Part shown: one piece after another, positions 16,530 to 25,067 of the stretch
Layout: every line of letters starts with the position of its first letter
How positions within the stretch are numbered: position 1 is the first letter of the stretch
Origin: Gemmatimonadota bacterium
GTDB taxonomy: Bacteria; Gemmatimonadota; Gemmatimonadetes; Gemmatimonadales; GWC2-71-9
DNA: 49,886 nt
Direction of reading: 5' to 3'
NCBI GenBank assembly: GCA_003223395.1
Contig: QHUZ01000038.1
Coordinates: forward strand, 1 to 49,886
The notes under the pieces: model-generated
Told to the model about the DNA's origin: nothing
What the model saw: the letters and a program-made list of their open reading frames with translations, nothing else
Databases searched by the model: none
Made by a program: the position numbers and the translations under genes

Positions 16530-17533
16530 AGCTTTCGATTCTCGATGACTATTTCGACACGCTCCGTACTCTCCCGTGCTTTCGCAAGCTCGACGGACAC
16601 GAGGTAACGATCTGGCACGACCACACGCAGGATATCGAAGCGCTCGCCGCGCGCCTCAAGGACACGCAGGTCCTCGTGTTGATTCGCGAGCGTACGCAGA
16701 TCCATGAGCCGTTGCTCGAACGCCTCGACGCGCTACGGCTCATCAGTCAGCGCAGCGTCTACCCTCATATCGACATCGACGCCTGTACGCGCTGCGGGGT
16801 CATCGTATCGTCCGATCAGCACGCCGGCAGTCCGTCCTATGCCGCTGCGGAACTGACGTGGGGTTTGATCATCGCTGCAATGCGGCAGCTTCCCCAGCAG
16901 ATGTACGCGCTTCGCGCCGGAACCTGGCAGATCGGGGTCGGCAACAGCCTGCGCGGCAAGACGCTCGGAATCTATGGCTACGGAAGGATTGGTGCGACGG
17001 TGGCAGGCTATGGGAGAGCCTTCGGGATGAATGTTCTGGTATGGGCACGCGAGACATCGCTGCAACGCGCACGCAGTGATGGCTACGCGGTGGCGCAGAG
17101 CAAGCGCGCGTTCTTTGAAGCAAGCGACGTGATCTCCTTGCACGTGCGGCTGGTAAAGGACACGCGGGGCATCGTCACCAGAAATGATCTGTCGTGCATG
17201 AAGCCCACTGCCTTGCTGGTCAACACGAGCCGGGCGCTCCTGATCGAGCCGGGCGCCCTTGTCGATGCTTTGCGCGCAGGGCGGCCAGGCATGGCCGCCA
17301 TCGACGTTCACGACGAGGAGCCATTGCACGACCCCGACCATCCCCTGCTCAAAATGGACAACGTTGTTTGCACGCCGCACATCGGATACGTGACGCGGGA
17401 AGAGTACGAGATCCAGTTTTCCGATGTCTTCGATCAGATCACCGCTTACGCGGCGGGTAACCCCATCAACGTGGTGAACCCGAAAGTGTTCGACGTCTTG
17501 AAGGGGGTGAACACCGCCGTGGGAGCGCGTTAG
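16526..17533 (+). CDS. D-isomer-specific 2-hydroxyacid dehydrogenase
   Basis: NAD-dependent oxidoreductase of 335 residues from the D-2-hydroxyacid/phosphoglycerate dehydrogenase family. The Rossmann motif is GYGRIG at residues 151-156, preceded by LRGKTLGIY. Catalytic residues are in their usual places: Arg236 ([14 protein letters not shown]), Glu265 (IDVHDEEPL) and His285 ([14 protein letters not shown]). The N-terminal substrate domain is of the sort seen in phosphoglycerate dehydrogenase-like proteins of unknown substrate ([20 protein letters not shown]). It is cytoplasmic although translationally coupled to a secreted Kelch lipoprotein, an odd pairing. Confidence 0.92.
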   Translation: MKLSILDDYFDTLRTLPCFRKLDGHEVTIWHDHTQDIEALAARLKDTQVLVLIRERTQIHEPLLERLDALRLISQRSVYPHIDIDACTRCGVIVSSDQHAGSPSYAAAELTWGLIIAAMRQLPQQMYALRAGTWQIGVGNSLRGKTLGIYGYGRIGATVAGYGRAFGMNVLVWARETSLQRARSDGYAVAQSKRAFFEASDVISLHVRLVKDTRGIVTRNDLSCMKPTALLVNTSRALLIEPGALVDALRAGRPGMAAIDVHDEEPLHDPDHPLLKMDNVVCTPHIGYVTREEYEIQFSDVFDQITAYAAGNPINVVNPKVFDVLKGVNTAVGAR

Positions 17534-17593
17534 ATCGTGCGAAGGGAGACTTCCCGCATGGTCGAGGGCACGGCCAGCCGGAAGCCGCTCTGT

Positions 17594-18169
17594 TTACGCG
17601 TGCCCCGCCCACGTCGTCTCACCCGGCGTGTACGGCACACACGGATCGAACCGCCCGGGCGTCTCCCGATAGCGCATCGCCTGCGTGCAGCCGATCTCGG
17701 ACGTGAAGTAGCCGAACAGCGTGAGCTCCTTCATCTGCCTGAAGTAATGCACCGGCGCGCCCTGAGCGCGGGTATCCATGTACGCCTTCTGCTCGCGATC
17801 GAGCTGCTCGAGGAACGCGAGCCGCTCCGCCGGCGACTTCGCCATGAACCCGGCCTCGTTTAGTTTCTGCATTCCGTCCCGGAAGATCGCCTGCTGCCGA
17901 TCGTCGTAGGTGTCCGTGACCATGACCGCCATGAACGAACCGACTTTGGCGGCCTTGGCTCCGGGCGTTTTCGTTTCGGGGAGGATCGTGTCGGCGACTT
18001 CATCGAGCAATGCGACGTCCTGCGCGGTGAAGGCTCCGATCTGCGCGCGCGACGCCGTGACACGGGCGTGGGCGTGCTCCACGGCGGTGAGGAGATCGCC
18101 GCTCCCGACGAACACCACGCCGCCCAGCATGGCTGTCACCTGCCTGATTGCCTCGCGTCGATTCATCAT
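17594..18169 (-). CDS. Gluconate 2-dehydrogenase subunit 3-like protein
   Basis: Small subunit (191 residues) of a membrane-associated flavin dehydrogenase, usually paired with a GMC flavoprotein. It begins MMNRREAIRQVTAMLGG, a degenerate Tat-like leader with a single RR, and continues with the family segments FTAQDVALLDEVADTILPET, PGAKAAKVGSFMAVMVTD and FRQMKELTLFGYFTSEIGCT. The family helps export and fold its flavoprotein partner, here the GMC gene immediately upstream (8 bp gap). Codons 4-15 fall within a 33-bp stretch repeated exactly at 11369-11401. It is the last gene of a five-gene minus-strand operon. Confidence 0.9.
   Translation of the reverse strand: MMNRREAIRQVTAMLGGVVFVGSGDLLTAVEHAHARVTASRAQIGAFTAQDVALLDEVADTILPETKTPGAKAAKVGSFMAVMVTDTYDDRQQAIFRDGMQKLNEAGFMAKSPAERLAFLEQLDREQKAYMDTRAQGAPVHYFRQMKELTLFGYFTSEIGCTQAMRYRETPGRFDPCVPYTPGETTWAGHA
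18125..18157. repeat. 33-bp exact direct repeat, copy 2
   Basis: Identical to 11369-11401 in the same orientation, 6.7 kb away. It lies within the first codons of the gluconate dehydrogenase subunit 3 gene and encodes REAIRQVTAML there. Flanking bases differ on both sides, so the match is exactly 33 bp. Confidence 0.75.
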
Positions 18170-18177
18170 GAGAGCCT

Positions 18178-19857
18178 CTAAAGGTTATTGCGCTTGAGCT
18201 CGCTGACGGCGAAGTCCGCCGCGCGCGCGGTGAGCGCCATGTAGGTAAGCGACGGATTCGGACAGGCGGTGGACGCCATGCACGAGCCGTCCGTCACGAA
18301 CACGTTCGGGGCATCCCACACCTGGTTGTGACTGTTGAGGACCGACGTCTTGGGATCCTTGCCCATGCGGGCCGTCCCCATTTCGTGGATCCCCATCCCC
18401 GGCCAGTACCCGTTGTCGTACGTGCGGACGTCCTTCACCCCGGCGGCCTCGAGCATCTCGGCCATGTCGTTCATCATGTCCTTGCGCATCAGCCGTTCGT
18501 TCTCGCCGGTGGTGCAGTCGATCGCGAGCACCGGGAGTCCCCATTTGTCCTTCTTGGTCGGATCGATGGTGACCCGGTTCGCTGGATTGGGGAGCATCTC
18601 GCCGAACGCGGTGCCGCCGATCGACCACGATCCGGGCTGTGCCGCCGCGTCCTTGAACGCGGCGCCCACGCCCAGCTCGGCCACCGCGCGCGACCACCCC
18701 GAACGGCTGGCGCCGCCCTGGTACCCGAAGCCGCGCGAGTACTCGCGCTTGTCGCCGAACAGATTGCGGTAGCGCGGAATGTAGAAGCCGGTGGGACGCC
18801 GGCCGTAGTAAGATTTGTCGTCGAGCCCTTCGATTCTGCCGGACGCACCCGCACGGAAATGGTGATCCATGAGATTGCGGCCCAGGGCGTCGGAGCTCGA
18901 GCCAAGTCCGCCCGGCCAGACGTCGGTCGCCGAGCGCAGCAAGAGCCAGGTGGAATTCAACGTGGACGCACAAAGGAAGACGACTTTCGCGGTGTAGTCG
19001 GTGGTCTGATTCGTGACCGCATCGAGCACGCGCACACCCTTCGCGCGTTTCTTGTTGCGATCGTACAAGACTTCGGTGACGATCGCGAACGGCTTCAACG
19101 TCAGCCGTCCCGTCGCCATGGCCGCCGGCAACGTAGAAGACTGGGTGCTGAAGTACCCCCCGAACGGGCAGCCCAGCCAACAGGCGTTGCGATACTGGCA
19201 GGGCGCGCGTCCCGGTAGCGCCTGCGTGAGGTTCGCGGTCCGGCCCGGGATGATTCGCCGGCGGCCGTCGAAATGCTGCTTGAGCCGGCCGGCGATCAAC
19301 TCTTCGCCGCAGTTGAGCGGCATCGCCGGTTGGAACTGCCCGTCCGGAAGTTGCCCCATGCCTTCCAGGGATCCGGAAATCCCCGCGTGCCGCTCGACGT
19401 GGTCGTACCAGGGCGCGATCTCCGCGTACCGAATCGGCCAATCGACACCGATCCCCTCGCGCGCGTTCGCCTCAAAATCGAAATCGCTCCAGCGGTAACT
19501 CTGCCGCCCCCACATCAGCGAGCGGCCGCCCACATGGTAGCCGCGATACCAGTCGAACCGCTTGACCTCGGTGTAGGGCGACTCCTGGTCCGACGCCCAC
19601 CAATCCAGGTTCGTCTCGTTGAGCGGGTAGTCCCGTTTCAAGACCGGGTACGCCGCCTCCATCGCCTTCGTGCGCCTTCCGCGATGCGGATAATCCCACG
19701 GCGCCTTGGTGGCATTCGGGTAGTCTTTGATGTGCTCGATGTTCTTGCCACGCTCGAGCAGCAGGACGCGGAGTCCCTTCTCCGTGAGCTCCTTCGCGGC
19801 CCAACCGCCGGAGATGCCGGAGCCGACCACGATGGCGTCGTAATTCTGAGACTGCAC
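18178..19857 (-). CDS. GMC-family FAD oxidoreductase
   Basis: Flavoprotein dehydrogenase of 559 residues, catalytic partner of the subunit 3 gene. It opens with YDAIVVGSGISGGWAAKEL, the FAD-binding Rossmann motif. The GMC signature follows (GGRSLMWGRQSYRWSDFDFE). Further along are CQYRNACWLGCPFGGYFSTQ, a Cys-rich loop as in gluconate/sorbosone-type dehydrogenases, and the C-terminal GIHEMGTARMG region with the catalytic His, then NVFVTDGSCMASTACPNPS. It likely oxidises a sugar or polyol at the periplasmic face and donates electrons to a cytochrome or quinone. Start is GTG 19857 with AAGGAGGG upstream. No signal peptide is evident, which fits hitch-hiker export with subunit 3. Confidence 0.93.
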   Translation of the reverse strand: MQSQNYDAIVVGSGISGGWAAKELTEKGLRVLLLERGKNIEHIKDYPNATKAPWDYPHRGRRTKAMEAAYPVLKRDYPLNETNLDWWASDQESPYTEVKRFDWYRGYHVGGRSLMWGRQSYRWSDFDFEANAREGIGVDWPIRYAEIAPWYDHVERHAGISGSLEGMGQLPDGQFQPAMPLNCGEELIAGRLKQHFDGRRRIIPGRTANLTQALPGRAPCQYRNACWLGCPFGGYFSTQSSTLPAAMATGRLTLKPFAIVTEVLYDRNKKRAKGVRVLDAVTNQTTDYTAKVVFLCASTLNSTWLLLRSATDVWPGGLGSSSDALGRNLMDHHFRAGASGRIEGLDDKSYYGRRPTGFYIPRYRNLFGDKREYSRGFGYQGGASRSGWSRAVAELGVGAAFKDAAAQPGSWSIGGTAFGEMLPNPANRVTIDPTKKDKWGLPVLAIDCTTGENERLMRKDMMNDMAEMLEAAGVKDVRTYDNGYWPGMGIHEMGTARMGKDPKTSVLNSHNQVWDAPNVFVTDGSCMASTACPNPSLTYMALTARAADFAVSELKRNNL

Positions 19858-19880
19858 GATTCCCTCCTTGATCGTGAGAC

Positions 19881-21218
19881 TTATGCAGCCAGCGCTCTGA
19901 TTTCCCGCAGGACCGACTCGATCTCGTCCGGCCTGTTCATGATTCCGCCTGAAACGCGTGCGTACGAGACCTTATAGGGTGATGTTGTCGTCCGAATCTT
20001 CTTTTCCGCAAGTCGCGCGACGACCTGTCCGGGCGTCAAACCGCGGACCTCGAAGCAGGAGATGCCGGCAGACAGCGCCGGATCGCGCGGCGTGTGCAAG
20101 GTGATGCCCGGCATCCGCGCCGCACCGTCCCGGAACGCCGCGTTGAGCTCCGCAATCCGCGCGGCGATCTTGTCGCGTCCGATCGTCCGATGCAGCTCCA
20201 CCGCCGCCGGGATCGCGAGCAGATGCTCGTAGGCCATGAATCCGCCCGGAGACACGAAGGCCGCCTGTGTCGGCGGCAGCTCCTTCCGATCGGCCCAGGC
20301 GCCGAACGTCGTGTCGATACCGTCGGGATCGAAGCTCGGGATCGTGGGCCTCAGCTCCGGCCAGGCATCGCTCCTGCCCCACAAAAAGCCGGTCCCTCTC
20401 GGCGCGAAGAGCCACTTGTGGGTACCGCTGGCGAAGAAATCGGCGCCGAGGCGCGCGATGTCCACATCCTGATTGGCGAATCCGTGCACGCCGTCCACGA
20501 TCAAGAGGCACCGATCGGCCGGTGTGCGGCCGCGATTGGCCCGCGTCACCGCCTCAGCAATTCCCGCAATCGGCAGCTTGATGCCGGTCGAGGACTGCAC
20601 CCACGTCACGCCAACGGCTCGGGTCGCCGGCGTAATAGCGCGCGAGATCCGATCGACGATCTGGTCGGCGCGAGCCGCCGCCGGCGTATCGAACAGCGGG
20701 ACGTAGCGCACTCCGCACCCCGAGCGCGCCGCCGCGTAGCGGATCGATTCGTGATGCGAATAGTGATCGTGCTCCGTGGCGACGATCTCCTGATCGCGGC
20801 GGATCCGCAGTCCGTGATAGGCCATCGCCAGGGCGGTGGTGGTGTTGGACGTGAAGGCGATTTCCGCCGGCATGCCGCCGGTGTACTCCGCCAGCGCGCG
20901 CTTGACGGCGGCGAATGGCCGCCCCTCGGCATCGGTAAATGCCGCGATCTCGATCCACATCGCGTCGGAGTCGAGCTTCCTGCGGAAATGATCGATCGCT
21001 TCGGCCACGGGCTTGGGGTGCGACACGAACAGAAAGCTCGAGAGGTGCGTCCAATCAGGCGCGAGCGGGAAGAGATCTCGGACCGCGAGCCAGTCGAGCT
21101 CGCCGTTCAGGCCGCGGAGCGGTCGTGACCGTGGGAGTCGCGGCTCGACCCGGCCGATGGCGGGAAACAGCGAAGCCGCGACGAGCGACTTTAGCAGCTG
21201 CCGGCGCGCGAGCGTCAT
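19881..21218 (-). CDS. Tat-exported class V aminotransferase-like PLP enzyme
   Basis: PLP-fold enzyme of 445 residues resembling isopenicillin N epimerase and cysteine desulfurase-like proteins. The start at 21218 is fixed by a 4-bp overlap with the upstream stop and by AAGGGGAAG ahead of it. It gives MTLARRQLLKSLVAASLFPA, a Tat signal with RRxLLK. The PLP lysine is in ASGTHKWLFAPRGTGFLWG near residue 260, and the aspartate contact is in LLIVDGVHGFANQ. TSNTTTALAMAYHGLRI is the phosphate-binding helix region. A folded, cofactor-bearing PLP enzyme in the periplasm is uncommon but known for Tat substrates. It lies just upstream of the GMC gene in the operon. Confidence 0.88.
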   Translation of the reverse strand: MTLARRQLLKSLVAASLFPAIGRVEPRLPRSRPLRGLNGELDWLAVRDLFPLAPDWTHLSSFLFVSHPKPVAEAIDHFRRKLDSDAMWIEIAAFTDAEGRPFAAVKRALAEYTGGMPAEIAFTSNTTTALAMAYHGLRIRRDQEIVATEHDHYSHHESIRYAAARSGCGVRYVPLFDTPAAARADQIVDRISRAITPATRAVGVTWVQSSTGIKLPIAGIAEAVTRANRGRTPADRCLLIVDGVHGFANQDVDIARLGADFFASGTHKWLFAPRGTGFLWGRSDAWPELRPTIPSFDPDGIDTTFGAWADRKELPPTQAAFVSPGGFMAYEHLLAIPAAVELHRTIGRDKIAARIAELNAAFRDGAARMPGITLHTPRDPALSAGISCFEVRGLTPGQVVARLAEKKIRTTTSPYKVSYARVSGGIMNRPDEIESVLREIRALAA

Positions 21219-21766
21219 TTTGGCTTCCCCTTTTTCTCGGTTTCCCGCGGCTGCGTCGCCAGGTAGGTCACCGTGTCCCACGCATTATGGATCCCGATAC
21301 CGAGGAGCAACAACGACACGGCGGCGATGAGGAACAGGGCCCAGATCTGGTCGTGGGACAGGCCGGCGGCGCCGACAAACAACGATGCATACGCCGTCAT
21401 TGGCAGGACGGCGTGCCATACCCAGTCTTCGAGCACAGCCTTGTACCCGGTCTGTCGCAGCATGCGTCGCACCACGATCAGCGCATACACGATTCCGGCA
21501 AGCGCGATGGCGCCCATGACATGGGCGGGATCCTTGAACCGCTGCCATGGTGCGCTCAGCACTGCGGCGATGAGGAGCACCGCGACAAAGTGGATCACGT
21601 TCGGCGTGCCGAATGCGTTGAGCGTTTCAGGCGTGCGTGGTACGCTCGAGTCGGCGGCGAGGGTGATCACCACGAACATCAACCCGGTGAGCCCCGCGCC
21701 CGATGAACCGACGATAACGTAGAAACTTTCCCACAACGAAAGCACGGAATGGGCGGATGTTTCCAT
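21215..21766 (-). CDS. Small integral membrane protein, unknown
   Basis: Protein of 183 residues with about five hydrophobic helices: SFYVIVGSSGAGLTGLMFVV, FVAVLLIAAVLSAPW, AIALAGIVYALIVVRRM, AVLPMTAYASLFVGAAGL and IWALFLIAAVSLLLLGIGI. The tail is short and basic (PRETEKKGKPK). I do not recognise the family; similar small proteins appear as unnamed membrane proteins. It starts 1 bp after the DUF4198 gene ends and overlaps the aminotransferase start by 4 bp, so it is expressed with both. It may anchor the exported enzymes. Confidence 0.8.
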   Translation of the reverse strand: METSAHSVLSLWESFYVIVGSSGAGLTGLMFVVITLAADSSVPRTPETLNAFGTPNVIHFVAVLLIAAVLSAPWQRFKDPAHVMGAIALAGIVYALIVVRRMLRQTGYKAVLEDWVWHAVLPMTAYASLFVGAAGLSHDQIWALFLIAAVSLLLLGIGIHNAWDTVTYLATQPRETEKKGKPK

Positions 21767-21767
21767 G

Positions 21768-22574
21768 TCAGCGCACCTGGAACGTGAGAGTGGCCCACTT
21801 CGATTCGTAGTTGACGCTGTCGCCCTGCACCGGCGTCATGCGTATGAATTTGACGTACCACTTCCCGGGCGTGCGGAGCACGACGCGCGCGACGCCTTGA
21901 GTATCGCTCCGCACGCGCACCTCCGGGATCGGCGTGGCATCACGCAGTCCCCCGGCAATGACCAGCTGCTGGGCAACCGGCCGGCCGTCCAGGAGACACC
22001 GGACCGCCAGCGTATCACCCACGATCGCGAAGTATGGATTGGTGAGCGGCACGATCTCCGCCGGATATCCCAGGACGGTTTCGAACGCCCGGGTCCGCAA
22101 GTCGCCGACCTGGAAAATTGCCTTGACGTGCTTCTGATAGCGCTCGCGCGCGTTCTTGGTGAGCTCGCCGTCGCGCGTGCGCGCCGCTAAGACGTCCGGA
22201 ATGCCGTCTTCCTCGAGATACGCGTTGAAATCCTTCGCCGCGAGCGCGATTTCGCGTGGCAGCAGGGACGCACCGACGACGTAGGTGCCCGCCGCGCCGG
22301 TCGTCAGCGTCAGCCAGGTCGTGTCGCCTTGCGGGCGCCACGCCTCATGTGACAGCGCAACGCGGCCAGCGCTGCCCACCACGCTCAGATCACGGAGCCG
22401 GTCCGGCGTGACGGGGCCCTCACTCGCCGTGAACGAGCCATTCAAGACGGCCATCCGGACGGGCGTGCGCGGCGGCACGAAATAGTTCTCGAGCTTCAGG
22501 AAGAGATCGTGCGCCAGGAGCAGCGAGCTCGTTGCGAGTAACAGCAGGGCAGCCAAACCGAGGTGTTTTCGCAT
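21768..22574 (-). CDS. DUF4198 periplasmic protein
   Basis: Exported protein of 268 residues with signal peptide MRKHLGLAALLLLATSSLLL and mature N-terminus AHDLFLKLENYFVPPRTPV, the hallmark of DUF4198 (His and Asp directly after cleavage). Later parts fit the family: TYVVGASLLPREIALAAKDF, LRTRAFETVLGYPAEIVPLT and RTPGKWYVKFIRM near the C-terminus. DUF4198 includes NikK-like periplasmic components of cobalt/nickel uptake, and the mature N-terminal His is a likely metal ligand; no transporter gene is nearby. It is first in the five-gene operon and diverges from the phospholipase D gene. Confidence 0.88.
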   Translation of the reverse strand: MRKHLGLAALLLLATSSLLLAHDLFLKLENYFVPPRTPVRMAVLNGSFTASEGPVTPDRLRDLSVVGSAGRVALSHEAWRPQGDTTWLTLTTGAAGTYVVGASLLPREIALAAKDFNAYLEEDGIPDVLAARTRDGELTKNARERYQKHVKAIFQVGDLRTRAFETVLGYPAEIVPLTNPYFAIVGDTLAVRCLLDGRPVAQQLVIAGGLRDATPIPEVRVRSDTQGVARVVLRTPGKWYVKFIRMTPVQGDSVNYESKWATLTFQVR

Positions 22575-22645
22575 GTGGTATTCTGAGACCGCAGGGCACG
22601 GGCCGCAACTGGACGTCCCGACGTTCGCACTTACCTTCCGAGGAC

Positions 22646-24067
22646 TTGACTCGACTCGAACGCTGGATCAACCCGCGGTGCGAGGAGAACGGAGGCCGCT
22701 CCGGGTTCCGGCTCCTGCCCACCGGCCTCGACGCCTTCGTGGCACGAGGCGTCCTGATCGACCTGGCCGACCGGACGCTCGATCTGCAGTACTACATTTT
22801 CCATCCTGACGAGACCGGCTCGCTGATCATCGATCGCCTCATCGCCGCCGCCGATCGCGGCGTGCGAGTCCGCATCCTGCTCGATGACTGGGGCACGCTG
22901 GAGAAAAAGGACGAGGTCGTGGCCGGACTGGATGCGCACCCGAACATCGAAATCCGCGTCTTCAATCCATACATCCACCGCTCCGGCATTCACCGGCTGG
23001 GCGAGCTGCTGACTAGCTTCACGCGAGTCAACCGGCGCATGCACAACAAACAGTTCATCGCCGACAGCGCGGCCGTGGTGCTCGGCGGGCGCAACATTGG
23101 CGACGAGTATTTCAGCCGCGGCGAGCTCGATTTTCAAGATGTGGACGTCCTCGTCGGCGGTCCCGTCGCCCAGCAATCGGCGCAAAGCTTCGAGGCGTAC
23201 TGGACCAGCAAGTACGCCATTCCGATTGCGCAGCTAGGCAAGTTCACGCCCGATCCCGCGCGCTTCGACGCCGCCCGCACCGAGCTGCGCGCGCGCTGCG
23301 ATGGACTCCGTGACTCGGACTATGGGCGCGCCCTCGCAGACTCCGACCTCGCCCGAGACCTGCGCGCCAATGCGCTCCATCTGCATTGGGCGGAAGGGCG
23401 AGTGATCGCGGACCCGCCGGACAAGATCAGCCAACCGGTGGGCACGCGCAGCGATGCGTTTCTGGGCGGCCAGCTCTCTCCGTACGCCCGCGGCGCGCAA
23501 AAGGACATGCTGATCGTGTCGCCGTACTTCGTCCCCGGAAAGGACGGCGTCGCCTTCTTCGGCGAGCGGCGCCGGGAAGGCGTGAACGTGGAGGTGCTGA
23601 CGAATTCGCTCGCAGCCACGGACGTCTGGCTCGTCCACGCCGGCTACATGAAGTACCGCCGGCCATTGCTGGACAAAGGCGTCCGGCTGTTCGAGCTACG
23701 ACCGGAAGCGGCGGGTGCGACGAAGGCCCGGGCTTCGCGAGCGTTCGTCGGCTCCTCACGCGCCAGCCTGCACGGCAAGACGTTCGTGTTCGATCGAACG
23801 TCGGTGTTTATCGGCTCGGTGAACCTCGATCCGCGCTCCCTGGAGCAGAACACGGAGGTCGGCGTCCTGGTGAGCAGCCCCGCGCTGGCGGAGGAAGTCG
23901 CCCGATTATTCGACTACTGGGCCAGCCCTGAGCTATCGTATGAAGTCACACGGAGAAACGGGGGCCTCGAGTGGACCGGAGGCTTCACCAATGAACCCAA
24001 AGCCGGTTTCTGGCGCCCGCTCGGCGCCAAATTCTTCTCGCACCTGCCCATTGACTCGTTGATCTAA
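22646..24067 (+). CDS. Phospholipase D-family protein (cardiolipin synthase-like)
   Basis: Phosphatidyl-transferase type enzyme of about 473 residues with two HKD motifs: MHNKQFIADSAAVVLGGRNI near residue 130 and LHGKTFVFDRTSVFIGSVNL near residue 375. The core resembles E. coli ClsC/YmdC (SGFRLLPTGLDAFVARGVLI, LDLQYYIFHPDETGSLIIDR, RGVRVRILLDDWG). It would synthesise cardiolipin or related lipids at the membrane. The start is uncertain: the frame is open back to 22532, inside the divergent DUF4198 gene. The TTG at 22646 is the nearest candidate, but its GAGGA is too close. No signal peptide or membrane helix is present, unlike many relatives. Confidence 0.85.
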   Translation: MTRLERWINPRCEENGGRSGFRLLPTGLDAFVARGVLIDLADRTLDLQYYIFHPDETGSLIIDRLIAAADRGVRVRILLDDWGTLEKKDEVVAGLDAHPNIEIRVFNPYIHRSGIHRLGELLTSFTRVNRRMHNKQFIADSAAVVLGGRNIGDEYFSRGELDFQDVDVLVGGPVAQQSAQSFEAYWTSKYAIPIAQLGKFTPDPARFDAARTELRARCDGLRDSDYGRALADSDLARDLRANALHLHWAEGRVIADPPDKISQPVGTRSDAFLGGQLSPYARGAQKDMLIVSPYFVPGKDGVAFFGERRREGVNVEVLTNSLAATDVWLVHAGYMKYRRPLLDKGVRLFELRPEAAGATKARASRAFVGSSRASLHGKTFVFDRTSVFIGSVNLDPRSLEQNTEVGVLVSSPALAEEVARLFDYWASPELSYEVTRRNGGLEWTGGFTNEPKAGFWRPLGAKFFSHLPIDSLI

Positions 24068-24077
24068 ACGGAGCCTC

Positions 24078-25067
24078 ATGCTGCCCTTACTGCTTCTCTT
24101 GCAAGCCGCACCGCCTCCCCGGCTGACGCAGTTCCTGCAGCAACGCATCGGCCTCGACGCCGCACAGCTGGCGACCGTCGAGCGCGGTGAACCGGTGGTG
24201 AAGGTGCTGGAGACCCGCGACCGCCGCGACGTCGCCCTGTTCGGGATCGTCACGGCGCCCGCCCTGCGCGAGGAGTACGTGCGGGCGCTGCGCAACTTTG
24301 CCACGTCGCTCCGCACGCCCACCCGCACGCGGGTGGGAATCTTCAGCGAGCCCGCCACCGAGTCGGACGTCGCCGCGGTCACGATCAACAGCCGCGACGT
24401 GGCCGACATGAAGAATTGCAAGCCGGGCGACTGTGTCGTGAAGCTGCCGGCCACCGATATGCGGAGCATTCATGATCAGATGAATTGGTCGGCGCCCCCA
24501 TCCGATCTGCAGGCGCAGCTGAGCGCGTACGCGCACCGCCGGCTGGTGGAATACGTCACCGATTACCGACGCCGCGGCGACTCGGCGATGGCGATCTACG
24601 ACGATCGCGGCAACCTCAACGTGCACTCGAGTGAGGCATTCGCCGCACAGCTCGCCGAATCGCCGTATGTCTATGAGTTAGTGCCGTCGCTCCGGAATTA
24701 TCTCGCCACCTACCCGCGCGGTTCGCTCCCTGCCGGCGCCGTCGAGATCCTGTTCTGGTCGGAGGACGTGCTGCCTCGCCTGCGCCCGATTCTGAGCGTG
24801 TCGCACCTCGTCGTATACACGCCGCCCGAGTTGCCCAGTGTCACGCTGGCGGCCACGAAGCAGATCTACGCGAATCACTATTTCGAGACGGCGGTCGACC
24901 TGACCTGCATCATCGATCGGAATCCCGGAATCTATCTCCTCGTGTTACGCCGCTATCGCTTCGATAACCTGCCCGGCGGCATCCTTAACATTCGCGGCAG
25001 AGCAATCGGCGCACTGCGCGATCAGCTCACCCTCGACCTGCGGCGCCAGCAGACCACGGGGAAATGA
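24078..25067 (+). CDS. Unknown protein following the phospholipase D gene
   Basis: Protein of 329 residues with a short hydrophobic leader (MLPLLLLLQAAPPP) that could be a signal peptide. Segments include QFLQQRIGLDAAQLATVERG, VVKVLETRDRRDVALFGIVT, DMKNCKPGDCVVKLPATDM, SAMAIYDDRGNLNVHSSEAF and KQIYANHYFETAVDLTCIID. The NCKPGDC element could form a disulfide. No family is recognised, although the composition and conserved look argue for a real gene. It lies 10 bp after the phospholipase D gene and its stop overlaps the next start (ATGA), so it belongs to a four-gene unit. Confidence 0.75.
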   Translation: MLPLLLLLQAAPPPRLTQFLQQRIGLDAAQLATVERGEPVVKVLETRDRRDVALFGIVTAPALREEYVRALRNFATSLRTPTRTRVGIFSEPATESDVAAVTINSRDVADMKNCKPGDCVVKLPATDMRSIHDQMNWSAPPSDLQAQLSAYAHRRLVEYVTDYRRRGDSAMAIYDDRGNLNVHSSEAFAAQLAESPYVYELVPSLRNYLATYPRGSLPAGAVEILFWSEDVLPRLRPILSVSHLVVYTPPELPSVTLAATKQIYANHYFETAVDLTCIIDRNPGIYLLVLRRYRFDNLPGGILNIRGRAIGALRDQLTLDLRRQQTTGK

